From: Zantedeschia hybrid cultivar
Taxonomy: Eukaryota > Streptophyta > Magnoliopsida > Alismatales > Araceae
Direction of reading: 5' to 3'
DNA length: 64,000 bases
NCBI GenBank assembly: GCA_030544215.1
Contig: JARZZO010000003.1
Coordinates: forward strand, 20,903,879 to 20,967,878
Shown here: piece after piece, positions 45,990-57,335 of the stretch
Position numbering within the stretch: the stretch's first letter is position 1
How the letters are laid out: every line of letters begins with the position of its first letter
Made by a program: the position numbers and the translations under genes
The notes under the pieces: model-generated
Databases searched by the model: none
What the model was told of the DNA's origin: nothing
The model's input: the letters and a program-made list of their open reading frames with translations, nothing else

Positions 45990-46390
45990 CTAAAAGGCGT
46001 CGACCCAAGTGGTCGCCTTTTGAAACGCGTCGACATCCTACGACGCCAATCAGTTGATAAATCCAGAATTTCAGGAAAACAGTACCCAAGGGATTTCTGC
46101 CTTAAAAGGCGTCATGGTCTCCCGACGCCATTTAAATCGCGTCGCCCGCCCATGACGTCTTTTAGTCCCAGAATCCCGAGCTGACGGACCCTCAGTCGGG
46201 GTGATTTCCTGCCTAAATGGCGTCATGGTGGCTCGACGTGCTTCTGAAAGGCGTCGACCACCCATGACGTCATTTAGCGCCAGAACCCCTAGCCTGTTAA
46301 ACCTCGAACAGGGGAGGTTTCTGCCCTAAAACGCGTCGTACTGCCCCGACGTCCTTCTAAAAGGCGTCGACCAGGCACGACGCCATTTAG
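45990..46390. repeat. 111-bp tandem array of GCGTC/GACGC palindrome doublets (G LTR)
   Basis: Doublets start at 45990, 46101, 46212 and 46325 (steps 111, 111, 113). Each unit has the form CCTAAAAGGCGTCG-N-CGACGCC, then a second TAAAnGCGTCG-N-GACGCCATTTAG, then a spacer with CCAGAA...GG.TTTCTGCC. One has the perfect bZIP-type core TGACGTCA (about 46264-46271). The same array is in the other LTR at about 51937-52337. Confidence 0.85.
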
Positions 46391-47341
46391 CGCCAGAAAC
46401 CTGGTTCTCTGGTTCGAACCGAGGGTTTCTCCCTTGACCCCAAATGCCCCGAAAAGCCCCAAAACGGAAAGGGGGAGGAAGAGCAGTTGATCCACCACAA
46501 ATATACTACGAAACCCCATTCACAAACGCGGCCATACCCACAAGAACACCCCCTAAACATGCTCAATCTAGCCCAAAACACATCAAAACACGCCTAGGAA
46601 AGCACGAGCAACACATACAAGGTTCGTCCCCCTACCGGATACTTGAACTCCTCCCGGCTCCGTGTCGCCCAACCGCCGCGCCGCAGACCGCCGCCGGTAC
46701 CCCCGAGAACGTCGCCACTCCGCCGGGACGTTGGCCGCCGTCCGGAGAATGGAACGCCGCGAAGGAAGTGGTGGTGGCAGAGGTGAGAGGTAGGGAGGCG
46801 TTGGAGTGGTGGGAGAGGAAGAAGAGAAAGGGAATGGCGGAGAGTGGGATCGGAGGAGGCGGAGAGGGAGAGGAGAGAGAGTGAGAGGTGAGAAATGAGG
46901 GAAAGAAAGGAGGGCTCGCGGGGGTCATCAGAAACTACCTAAAACGCGTCGAGCGAGAAGGACGCCTATCAGATGACAGGACGGGCCGTACTGACAGCTG
47001 TCTGAAACGCGTCGACCACCATAGACGCCATTCAGCTGACATGACAGGCACCGTACACTGACATCGCAGGGTGGCAGTCTGAATCGCGTCGTCCATCATG
47101 GACGCCGTTCAGACGACAAGACAGGGGCCGTACTCTCGCGGCCCGAAATCCGCCCACGTGGCACCCACGTGGCACAACAGCAATTCGCTTAATTGGCGTC
47201 CACCTATCAAGACGCCGTTTGAAAGGCGTCGTGATCCTCCGACGCCATTCAGAGGAAATTCTCCAGACACCGCAAGGTCCGACCCAGGGGATCCGGCCCG
47301 AAACCGACCCGAAAACCGAACACGAAACCTCAGTCCTTACA

Positions 47342-49309
47342 TTCTCCCCCCCTTAAAAGAATTTCGTCCCCGAAATTGCCTACTACAAGTAACGAGGGTG
47401 AAAACACCTCCACTGCCAACTCGCATGGGAACTTACCAAAAAGGATAGGGAACTGCTTCCCAACATCTCAATCACACGCCCCCAGGTCGCCTCGCTCCCG
47501 GAGCGATACTGTCAAAATACTAAGTCCACATATGCAACCTTGTTCCGAAGGACCTGTCACTAGTGATTCTCAAAATTCACTAGACACTCAGGAAAGGACA
47601 AATCCTCAGCGACCTCAAGTCCTGAAAGTTCTAACACCTGGGGTGGATCCAGAACACTCCTCTGCAACGAAACACGAATCGCATCGTGCACTCCCGCAAG
47701 ACTGAACGGCAAGGCTGGCTGGCAATCTTCCTCAATTCGAGCAAGAACGGGAGGAGGCCCAGCACGGCACGGACCCATCTTACCTTGCTTCTCAAATCTC
47801 TTCATACCCATGGTGGGCGAGACTTGGGAAAACACGAGGTCCCCGACTTCAAACTCAATCGGTCTCTTACCGATGATAGCACATCTCTGGCAACCTAAGC
47901 ACCCTGCTATACTAACCCTGATCCTGCTAACTGCCTCTTGCCAATCTCAGACTAGATCACAAGGGATCGACACAGCCATCTGACCAATGCCTCATAAGGC
48001 GCCAAGCCAATGCTAGAGTGGTAACTGCTATGGTGCACAAAACCCTACTGAAAACCAATGCTGCTCTCAAGAACCTCCTCTGTCTAGGCAACATGCCACG
48101 AGCAAAACCTCTAAAATTCGAATGGCCCCCCTCTGACCGCCCATCAGGCTCGGGATGATAGGCCGGGCTGAAGGCTAACCGCGTACTCAAAGTCTTCCAA
48201 AGACTCTTCCCACAATTAAGAAGTAAATCACAAAGCCCGATCCGACATGATGGACAAGGGCACATCGAGCAGAAAGAGATGATCCGACTCACAAACAACT
48301 CAGCCAACTTACCGACTGACCAGTCCTTCCTGATTGTCAGGAAGTGTGCTGACGTAGTCAGTTGCTCAATGGTAATCCAGATCCCGCTCCCTCCACCGGG
48401 TAATAAAACAATCCTGATGCATGCCTCAAGTCGCAAGCTCCCGTCTCCACACCGGGATCGGCAAGGACTGCAACCACGCTACCGCTGCGCCACTCTGACA
48501 TTCCTCCCTAACCTGCCGACAATTCAAGCATTCAATCACAGAATCACCCCTATCCTCCTTCTTACTGGACCACCTCAACAATGATATGCCTTACTCGATC
48601 CGGAAAGCATCATTTATTCTAGAACAGTGTGCCTTCAAAAGGGACACCTGCGCACGTCCTTCACGGTCAAATCACAAAGTCTACCTCCAACCTAACTGTA
48701 CTACGGCCCTTAATTCCACCTCTGAACTCTGGAAAATCTGCGGTAACTCTGCATCTGTCCTCTAAGTCTTAATTACGGTATGGTACACTGCTGGCCAACC
48801 TGGCTCCATCAGCCTCACGTGGAATCCAAAAGGGAGATTCCACAGTCTGCTCAAATAATCCCCATACAAACAAGGCCTCTAGATCTATAGTGCAAACACC
48901 ACAGCCGCCAACTCTGAGTCATAAATGGATAGTTCTCCTCAAGCTCCTTCAACTGCCAATAGGCCACAATCTTACCAAGTTGCATCAGAAACGCACCCAA
49001 CCTCGATGTGATGTAACTGAATACCCCACAAATCCACCGGAATCTAATAGAAGCACTAACATTGGAGCCCAAGTGAGGCGAGTCTTCAACTTAATGAAAC
49101 TCTGCTCACACTCTTCGGTCCACGTGAGACGAACTCCCCTACGAGTCAATCTCAACCAGGGGGAGTTGCTATCAAAGAAAAACCCCTGGACCAACCATCG
49201 GCAAAATCCTGCTAATGCCCTCACCGATCACACTCTTACACGGGGCTCCCCACACACAAACGGTCAAATAGCACAATACCAAATCACCACCATGACCCAA
49301 ACTACATAA
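47342..49309 (-). pseudogene. G pol remnants: RT end/RNase H and integrase, heavily scrambled
   Basis: 49309-48985 matches the end of RT and start of RNase H (LTRRGVRLTWTEECEQSFIKLK). 49072-48851 holds decayed RNase H with the usual YSDASHRG region lost. 48436-47957 is an integrase core recognisable by IRKDWSVGKLAELFVSRIIS and LAFSPAYHPEPDGRSE. 47835-47560 is the integrase C-terminal part (SLAGVHDAIRVSLQR, LEVAEDLSFPE). Many frameshifts separate them, and protease and the YVDD part of RT are absent. Compared with F it is far more damaged than G's LTRs are. Confidence 0.8.
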
Positions 49310-49439
49310 AGAGTACCACAAAAGTTCACAACCACTACCTCATAAGACAAAATAAGAGTGTTCATCTATCCCCGCGCCTCGGATCTCCACAAGAAGGGCA
49401 CACAACACTACATAAGGTACCGGGCTCCTACTGACCACT

Positions 49440-50601
49440 CGGCCCCTAACTCGTCTTATTCTTCTGGGGATAGTTCCTCGCGAGATGTCCCCTCCTGCCA
49501 CAGCCAAAACAGCTACCAGCGACCAATGGACACACCCGGTTGCCGTGATACCTACCACAACGGGGACAATAATCTGCCGCATCATGACTCTTTCCCTGCT
49601 GCCTGCTAACCTCAATCTGCATCTGTTGGGCCGAACCGTCCTCATCTTCATCACGTGACGTCCCTTGGGACCCGAACTCAAAGGAACTCGAACCGCCTGA
49701 CGAAAGGACCGTTGATTTGCTCTTGCCTTGCTGCTTCCCTCGTACCGATCGCTCCAACTCTTTCGCCATTTGCTGAAATTGAGTCTCCACCGCTGCCGCG
49801 CATCGAACCGCTGACGCCAGATCTCTACAACCCTGAGGTGCCACCATTGTCCTTAGATCATATCGGAGTCCATCTACAAATCTCTCGGTTCTATATCTCT
49901 CATGCTCAGATAAGTGTGGAACGAATCTTCCAAGAGCCACAAACTTTGCATGATAATCTAGAACTGACATGTCATTTTTCACAAATTCCCAAAAACTCTC
50001 TTTCCTTGGTCTCCTGGACGTGCCTCGGAAAGTACTGTCCACTAAACTCTCTCACAAATGCCTCCCAAGGGATCTCTCTCAAAGATCTATTTGCAAACAT
50101 CCTTGTCTTGATGGTAACCCACCATTCGTATGCATTATCCTTCAACAAATAGGTTGCCAACAAGGTCTTGTCATTCTCAGCACATTCAAGAACGTCAAAC
50201 GCCTTCTCCATCTCCTTAATCCAACGGGCTGCCTCGTCTGGGGCTGGTCGACCTGTGAAAGAAGGGGTCTCCAACCTCAAAAGCCGCTCTAACGTCTTGT
50301 CATTCTCAGCACATTCAAGAACGTCAAACGCCTTCTCCATCTCCTTAATCCAACGGGCTTCCTCGTCTGGGGCTGGTCGACCTGTGAAAGAAGGGGTCTC
50401 CAACCTCAAAAGCCGCTCTAACACCGTGAACTGGTCACCTCGGGAATTGGATCCCTCACTACCGTCTCCCTGCTGGTATCTACCTATAGCTCCAATCATA
50501 GCCTCTACGAAACGATCCACATTATAGCCTTCTGCCCCCGAACTACCATCATCTGGTCTCGTACCACGAGCCAACGAAACTCTCTTCCTCGGCGCCATCA
50601 C
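49440..50601 (-). pseudogene. G gag with internal duplication and altered zinc knuckle
   Basis: It starts MMAPRKRVSLARG at 50601. The gag capsid-like domain is GRPAPDEEARWIKEMEKAFDV ... NAYEWWVTIKTRMF. A 129-bp in-frame tandem duplication repeats 43 residues. A frameshift near 50040 moves to a second frame (MSVLDYHAKFVALGRFVPHL..., GYRDLASAV-like CRDLASAVRCAAAVE). Near the end are CPRCGRYHGNRVC and CFGCGRRGHLARNYP, in which the last Cys of the CCHC knuckle is Tyr. Gag of this group forms particles and binds RNA. With the frameshift and altered knuckle it is unlikely to work. Confidence 0.85.
50165..50422. repeat. 129-bp tandem duplication inside G gag
   Basis: GTCTTGTCATTCTCAGCAC starts at 50165 and again at 50294. 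The two 129-bp units are almost identical (one visible change, GGGCTGCC to GGGCTTCC). The length is a multiple of three, so gag stays in frame. Confidence 0.92.
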
Positions 50602-50737
50602 TACCTCACGAACACGAAAATCAACACAAACACGTCAAAACCTATCATTCTACACCAGCAGCCATCGCCTGTACAGACTCGTACTTATTGTTGGACTACG
50701 ATATCTAACCCAGTTTACCACTTACTCGACCAGACTA

Positions 50738-50752
50738 TGCTCTGATACCAAC
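50738..50752 (-). other. Primer-binding site (gypsy G)
   Basis: TGCTCTGATACCAAC on +, i.e. GTTGGTATCAGAGCA on minus, next to the 5' LTR. Initiator-Met tRNA type, as usual for chromoviruses of this group. Confidence 0.92.
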
Positions 50753-53278
50753 TGTAACGACCCGCCATCCTATGACCGGAGACCCGGTCACTAAATGGAT
50801 GTCGGCCCATTAACTGTAGGTTCATACCAGGATCTTATTCGCACATCTGGAGGAGTAAGCGTTAAACAAGATTAAATATAACATTCACACGGACTACAAG
50901 GGGTACAGTGCGCAGGAAGTAAAATAATAATGTCCGTACACAGTCCAACAATAATTACATGTCCAACAGATTAATTAAGTACAGGCAGAAATAAAGTACA
51001 ACAACGTCGGGGCATACCCCGTAAACTAAGATAGCTGCTGGTCCGCACACCAAGGAGAACGCCACGCGCCGCCACACGCCACAAGGACCACACCTGAAAA
51101 CGCAGGGAGTGAGCCACACCAGAATTGGGCTCAGTAGGGATCATCCGATCCCCTGCCTCCCACATACACACCCACAAGTGCAGTGACAAAGGTATAGGTA
51201 ATAAGGCAAGTAAAGCTGTAGCACACTACTCCTAAAATCTCAATATGAACCATATGCATTCGAAATGTAACGTGCATATTTCTAAAATCATTCTATCAAG
51301 AAGCCTACAACTTGCGTCGCGACAAAACACGCCAACCACGCCTCCGAAAGTGGGAAACACACCAACCACACAGCCGTAAGTAGGAAACACCGTCCACACA
51401 AGCGAAAGTGGGAAACACCGACCCGCTGAGACCAAACAGTAACCCCTCGGATAGCACGCTGGCTACTCCGGCCCAACTGGCTCAGGTGGTTACTCCTTCC
51501 CTCAGCATGAGTGACTCTCCGAATGTACCACTCCGACACCGGTACTAGCTGACCCCGGGGTTCACCAGGTGACCCTCTCTCACTAGGCGTCACCCCGCCC
51601 ACGCCCCCACCGGCGCTGTGCTCACGCCCCCACCAGCACAGGGTAATAAAGCGCTACAATGTCACTCCAGGTCCACAGTAACACAAAACCGCCAAAACCC
51701 GGCACAGTACGATCCGGTCACGTGAAAAGCCCGCGATCGCATGGCACACAACACAGTGCCATCCGGTCATGAAGAATCCGAGTATACTAAGGCATGCACT
51801 AACTAACTATCTAGCAGTATGAACACGTTTTACTGGCATGAATTAGTGTTGTTCTGCCCTGAATCGCGTCGCCCAAGGCCGACGCCATTCAGTCTCCCTA
51901 AACTGGTTCATAAAACAGAGGCCACGGAAATCTGGCCTAAAAGGCGTCGACCCAAGTGGTCGCCTTTTGAAACGCGTCGACATCCTACGATGCCAATCAG
52001 TTGATAAATCCAGAATTTCAGGAAAACAGTACCCAAGGGATTTCTGCCTTAAAAGGCGTCATGGTCTCCCGACGCCATTTAAATCGTGTCGCCCGCCCAT
52101 GACGTCTTTTAGTCCCAGAATCCCGAGCTGACGGACCCTCAGTCGGGGTGATTTCATGCCTAAATGGCGTCATGGTGGCTCGACGTCCTTCTGAAAGGCG
52201 TCGACCACCCATGACGTCATTTAGCGCCAGAACCCCTAGCCCGTTAAACCTCGAACAGGGGAGGTTTCTGCCCTAAAACGCGTCTTACTGCCCCGACGTC
52301 CTTCTAAAAGGCGTCGACCAGGCACGACGCCGTTTAGCGCCAGAAACCTGGTTCTCTGGTTCGAACCGAGGGTTTCTCCCTTAACCCCAAATGCCCCGAA
52401 AAGCCCCAAAACGGAAAGGGGGAGGAAGAGCAGTTGATCCACCACAAATATACTACGAAACCCCATTCACAAACGCGGCCATACCCACAAGAACACCCCC
52501 TAAACATGCTCAATCTAGCCCAAAACACGCCTAGGAAAGCACGAGCAACACATACAAGGTTCGTCCCCCTACCGGATACTTGAACTCCTCTCGGCTCCGT
52601 GTCGCCCAACCGCCGCGCCGCAGACCGCCGCCGGTACCCCCGAGAACGTCGCCACTCCGCCGGGACGTCGGCCGCCGTCCGGAGAATGGAATGCCGCGAA
52701 GGAAGTGGTGGTGGCAGAGGTGAGAGGTAGGGAGGCGTTGGAGTGGTGGGAGAGGAAGAAGAGAAAGGGAATGGCGGAGAGTGGGATCGGAGGAGGCGGA
52801 GAGGGAGAGGAGAGAGAGTGAGAGGTGAGAAATGAGGGAAAGAAAGGAGGGCTCGCGGGGGTCATCAGAAACTACCTAAAACGCGTCGAGCGAGAACGAC
52901 GCCTATCAGATGACAGGACGGGGCGTACTGACAGCTGTCTGAAATGCGTCGACCACCATGGACGCCATTCAGCTGACATGACAAGCACCGTACACTGACA
53001 TCGCAGGGTGGCAGTCTGAATCGCGTCGTCCATCATGGACGCCGTTCAGACGACAAGACAGGGGCCGTACTCTCGCGGCCCGAAATCCGCCCACGTGGCA
53101 CCCACGTGGCACAACAGCAATTCGCCTAAATGGCGTCCACCTATCAAGACGCCGTTTGAAAGGCGTCGTGATCCTCCGACGCCATTCAGAGGAAATTCTC
53201 CAGACCCCGCAAGGTCCGACCCAGGGGATCCGGCCCGAAATCGACTCGAAAACCGAACCCGAAACCTCAGTCCTTACA
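50753..53278 (-). repeat. Gypsy G 5' LTR
   Basis: Collinear with 44806-47341 over its whole length, with the same palindromes. By eye the changes are few point substitutions and one 10-bp indel. Ends CCTTACA, then TSD TTTTC. Confidence 0.95.
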
Positions 53279-53283
53279 TTTTC

Positions 53284-54541
53284 ACTAGGCGACTGGCATC
53301 GACGACGCGTTTCAGTCAGATCACCTCATTTTCTATACCTGTTTTCGGTGGCTAAAAGGCGACGAGGTACAGCGACGCCTTTTTAAAGGCGGCTACCTGC
53401 GGCGACGCGTTTTACGTCAGGTTTTGTGGCCGAGCTTCTGTGAACCAGTTTAGGGGACTTGAATGGCGTCGGCCTTGGGAGACGCGATTCAAGACAGAAT
53501 CACACTAATTCATGATAGTAAAATATGTTCACATTGTTAGATAGTTGGTTCAATGCATGCTTTAATTGCACTCGATGATGATGGATTCTTCGTGACCGGT
53601 TAGCACTGTGTTGAGTGTTGTGCGACCGCGGGCTTCTCACGTGACCGGATCGCACTGTGCTAAGTTTTGTGTTACTGTGGACCTAGAGTGACAGTTGTAG
53701 CGCTTTATTACCCTGTGCTGGTGTGGGTGGAGCACAGCGTTGGTGGGGGCGTGGGCGGGGTGATGCCTAGTGAGAGAGGGTCACCTGGTGAACCCCGGGG
53801 TCAGCTAGTACCGGTGTGGGTGTGGTACCTTCGGAGTGTCACTCATGCTGAGGGAAGGAGTAACCACCTGAGCCAGTTGGGCCGGAGTAGCTAGAGTGCT
53901 ATCCGAGGGGTTACTATTTGGTCTCAGCGGGTCGATGTTTTCCCCACCTTCGTTGTGTGGTTGGCGTGTTCTATCGAGACGTTGGTTGTGGGTTCCCTGG
54001 TGGACTGGTTTAGAAATATGCATGTTTAATACATTTCGACTGCATGTAATTCATATCGAGATTTTAGGAGTTGTAATTACTACTGTACCTGTTACTTTAC
54101 CTTCAACTGTACTTTGCACTTGTAGGTGTGTGAGTGGGCAGTGGGGATCAAAGGATCCCTACTGAGTCTTTTCGTTGAGACTCACCCTTGCGGTTTTCAG
54201 GTGAGGACTCCAGGCAGACTTAGCGAGGGGTGTGCGGCTGTGTGTGGTGCGCCGTCAGTTGTTGTTCCGGGGTATGCCCCGACGTAGTTGTTATCTTTAT
54301 TTCTAGCCTGTATGTATAATTATTTCCTTTCTGTTGGAGTATGTAATTATTTGATGTATAGAGTCGCATTGTAATAACTTTTAATTCCTGCATTTTCCTT
54401 TCAATCCAATGCGATGTGAATGTTTAGCTTAGTTTATTGTTTATTTCCCAGACTTACTTAGATCCTGGTTTGGTTCCAAATTGATGATTCGGTACCCATT
54501 TAGTAATCGGATCTCCGATTATAGGGTGGCGGGTCGTTACA
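53284..54541 (+). repeat. Gypsy F 3' LTR, right part
   Basis: Continues F's LTR after G. Palindromes are at about 53285-53318 (GGCGACTGG...CGACGCGTTTCAG), 53350-53415 (a doublet) and 53460-53492 (GAATGGCGTCGG...GACGCGATTCA). Ends ...GTGGCGGGTCGTTACA at 54541. It is related to, but clearly diverged from, the reverse complement of the G LTR. ORFs at 53667-54165 are chance. Confidence 0.9.
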
Positions 54542-55008
54542 ATGTGCATCTCCTTGGGAAGTGTAATCCCAAGAGCATCCAGCCTCTCTACCCACTCAAT
54601 CATCTTCAGAACGTGATTCTGTACTGAAGTTCCCTCTGCCATCTGAGCCTTGAACAGATTCTTCGATATCCCATATCGTTCGATTTTGCTCTACTCACCA
54701 AAGAGCTCCTTCAAATGGAGCATGATGGATCTAGCATCCATCTCTTCATGTTGCCTTTGCAACTCATTGCTCATAGAGGCTAACATGTAGCATTGGGCCA
54801 TAGTGGAATCTTCCTTCCATTTTTCATACGCTATCATTTCCTCCTCTGGAGCATCTAATGCTGGTTCAGCAGGAGGTTCATTATCCAAGACATAGTCAAT
54901 CTGCTCAGACCTAAGGACTACCTTCAGGTTTCTGAGCCAGTCTGAGTAATTGGTGCCTGTCAAACGGTTGGCATCAAGTATGCCTCGCAACGGGTTATGG
55001 TGCGACAT
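54542..55008 (-). pseudogene. Copia C gag, amino part
   Basis: Starts MSHHNPLRGILDANRLTGTN at 55008, with YSDWLRNLKVVLRSEQ and MSNELQRQHEEMDARSIMLH. A TAG (near 54690) precedes SKIERYGISK; the frame then gives AEGTSVQNHVLKMIEWVERL and is cut at 54542 by the LTR end of F. It shows that C, unlike D and E, kept the central gag. The rest of gag and the start of protease were lost with the deletion that also truncated F. Confidence 0.88.
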
Positions 55009-55191
55009 ACTCGCCTACAGGAGATAATCAATTGGTAATCAGCAGATATTCAGATTAACTAAAACAAGATATGGTCTGTTATTATCTAGTTTTACTCCCA
55101 CTAGTTTTCGACGGACTGTACAACCTTCAGATATACAGAACGGGAGACGCCGACTGTCTCCTAGTAGAGATCAGAATCTCCAAGCATCACA

Positions 55192-55508
55192 GTATGACCT
55201 CGGGTAAACACATAGTATCATACCGCTATCTCAGAGCAATCATCTCATGATAATTGAAACTCCTTGCAATATCCGATCATACTTCGACTCCCAAGTTTAA
55301 TGGTCCCGGGTAAACACAGTAGACCATTATCCCCGGTCTAAGCTTTACCATCAATACGTGACAGAGTAAAGCAGAAATATAGTTCCCGGGTAAACACGTG
55401 GATAACTATATTGTTCCTCTACTCTTATCCAAAGGCATCTAATGCCATGATCAACCGTCCTCTCAACCGACAATGGTAGACCTCGGGTAAACATATAGTA
55501 TCTGCCAT
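55192..55508 (-). promoter_or_regulatory. Array of four leader hairpins with a different tip (copia C)
   Basis: Hairpins at 55473-55508 (ATGGTAGA/TCTGCCAT), 55377-55411 (ATATAGTT/AACTATAT), 55298-55329 (TAATGGTC/GACCATTA) and 55192-55223 (GTATGA/TCATAC). The shared tip is GTGTTTACCCGGG or ...CCCGAGG on minus, not the TTGTTGTGCTA tip of D. Spacing and distance to gag (184 nt) match D and copia 1. Confidence 0.85.
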
Positions 55509-55633
55509 GACTGAATTAAGTTCCATTGATCATATTGATGGAGAGCCACGCGGTGCATTCTCAATGACTCGTGCTACGGCTTAGAATTTGTAACAAAGGT
55601 TTTTCTTATTTAGTTTGGTCTCATCCTAGGTGA

Positions 55634-55669
55634 TAGTATTAAATATATCGAATATATTTATAAATACTA
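55634..55669. repeat. AT-rich near-palindrome (copia C leader)
   Basis: TAGTATTAAATATATCGAAT...AATACTA, a diverged form of the palindrome at the same place in B, D and E. Confidence 0.7.
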
Positions 55670-57321
55670 ATAACCTAGCAGATATAAAGCACACGCATCA
55701 CATACATGTCATTAGTGTGGTCACGGACGGCACTGTGGTTTGACTTGAGCCAAACAGTCAAACGCACACACATATACAATATAACAACTTATATCATGAG
55801 TCTGCAAACCCATGGATCCAATGAACTCCTTCATTTTCATCTGGTCACCAGTTGTGGATCATCCTCTCTCCGCGCGCATCCGCCTCGATCAAATTACATT
55901 GTAATTCTCAATTACATGATAATTTAAATGAGGAAGCCTTATGGCGATTACATCAAGGAGGAAGGTAGAAGTACAATGGAATATGAGAAGGAGAGGTTCG
56001 CATACCTCTATTTATTAATAAACCACACAATCACATTCCACATCCGTAATTAATGCACGTCCATGACCACCATCTATTTTAGTTAAACAAACCACACATG
56101 AATTGCTCATCAAATGGCTAAATAAAATTTTCGAAAATAACTGATAATTTTGGTTTCATAAAACCAGGGACCAAACAAAATTTTGGAGAGTTTGGAATTT
56201 TCGAAAATCAATTTATGCATGCTTAATTTAGATCGAATTTAAACAAGCAATTAAAACACATCATATGCATTAAAATTCCAAAATTTAAACATCTAGAATA
56301 TTCCATGCAAATATGACAAGATTAATCTAACTATTAGATTAATAAAGTCATTAAACAATTAGATTAATCATTATCTTATTAAAATCTAACATTTAGATTA
56401 TCTAGTTATAAATAATCATCAATTCAACATTTAAATCAATGATTAATCATAACTATAAACTTCAATTAAGATAATGACGTTAATCAATTGCAATGGGTCT
56501 CAAAAAGGTTAAATTGAATAAGAAATTTAATTTCAAAACATTTTTGAAAATATAAAGTTTTAAAGCAATTTAAACTAATTAAAACAGATTTTTAAAAAAA
56601 CTATCAAGGTGGCTCAGCCCACCCCTGGCCGAACCAGGGCTCAGCCTGGCTGAGCCATGGGCTCGGACCAGGGGTGCAGGCCCGTTGAGCAGGCGACCCA
56701 GGGGCTCGGGCCCGGCCCGAGCCCGGTCCGGCCCAGCTCAAACCGGTGCAGCTAGGAAACCCTAGCCGCACGGGCCCGACCCCCCCCTTTCCCTTCCAAC
56801 TCCGGCGGCGCAGGGAAGAAACCGTGGGGGGAAGGCCCCTGTTGGCGACCGCCCCGGCGCCGGGAGGGCACCGGACGGTCGCCGGTCATGCTGCCGGCGT
56901 CGGACGGCGCTGGTGACCCGCCCAGTCCTTTAGAAAAGGGGATTCCGAACCCCCAAAACCTGCGCATAACCGTGGGAAAAAGAGACTATTTCCGGCCGGT
57001 CATCGCCGGCTAGCCCCTGCCGGAGCCAAGGGTGATGTTGGCGGTGGCAGGTGGAATCACTTGGTCATACCAAAAAAAAAATTCCCAGCAGATTCGAATC
57101 ACATGTGATAATCCGAACTTCACCCCCACAAGCGATGTTCTTCGTCCCACGAAGAACACGAGAGATCCAATAAAATTACGATTTTGCAGTAATAAAATTA
57201 ATCTAATTAATTGTATCCATCTCATGAATATTATTTCTGCAACTAAATCGTTAAATATGCATGGAATATAACTAGAAAATTAAATTTTGGAATCCGAAAC
57301 GGCGAAAACACAGTGGAACCT
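55670..57321 (-). other. Copia C untranslated leader
   Basis: No gene. About 56230-56600 is AT-rich with TTAGATTA words. About 56610-57010 is GC-rich with CCTGGCCGAACCAGGG-like palindromes. It corresponds to 9170-9930 in copia 1. Confidence 0.7.
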
Positions 57322-57334
57322 GGCTCTGATACCA
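57322..57334 (-). other. Primer-binding site (copia C)
   Basis: GGCTCTGATACCA on +, next to the 5' LTR start at 57336. Initiator-Met tRNA type. Confidence 0.9.
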
Positions 57335-57335
57335 T

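Larger units (their letters stand above)
44806..47341 (-). repeat. Gypsy G 3' LTR
   Basis: It contains a 30-bp tandem triplet (45397-45473), a single palindrome (45912-45945), an array of palindrome doublets (45990-46390) and a second palindrome cluster (46938-47252). ORFs at 45024-46928 recur in the other LTR and none resembles a protein family. A 10-bp indel near 46578 is the largest difference from 50753-53278. Confidence 0.94.
44806..53278 (-). mobile_element. Ty3/gypsy element G (minus), intact LTRs around a ruined interior
   Basis: LTRs 44806-47341 (2536 bp) and 50753-53278 (2526 bp) begin TGTAACGACCC and end CCTTACA on +, with TSDs TTTTC at 44801-44805 and 53279-53283. The primer site (50738-50752) and polypurine tract (47342-47354) place its 5' end on the right. 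The interior is only 3.4 kb. It holds gag, no protease or main RT domain, and a scrambled RNase H-integrase. The LTRs look about 98-99% alike, far better kept than the interior. It lies in F's LTR and is the youngest level of that nest. Confidence 0.94.
41884..54541 (+). mobile_element. Ty3/gypsy chromovirus fragment F (plus), 5' half lost
   Basis: It begins abruptly inside RNase H (NYPTHDLELAAVVFALK) at a junction with copia C protease, where both sides share about GAGAA. It runs through integrase and a chromodomain-like tail, a polypurine tract and a 3' LTR (43747-44805 plus 53284-54541, split by G). The tail (VLRNKAVPLVKVIWQ..., EATWEREDEMRE) is typical of Tekay/Del-type chromoviruses. The right LTR end abuts copia C gag at 54542. 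The 5' LTR, gag, protease and RT are gone, together with the middle of copia C. Confidence 0.9.
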
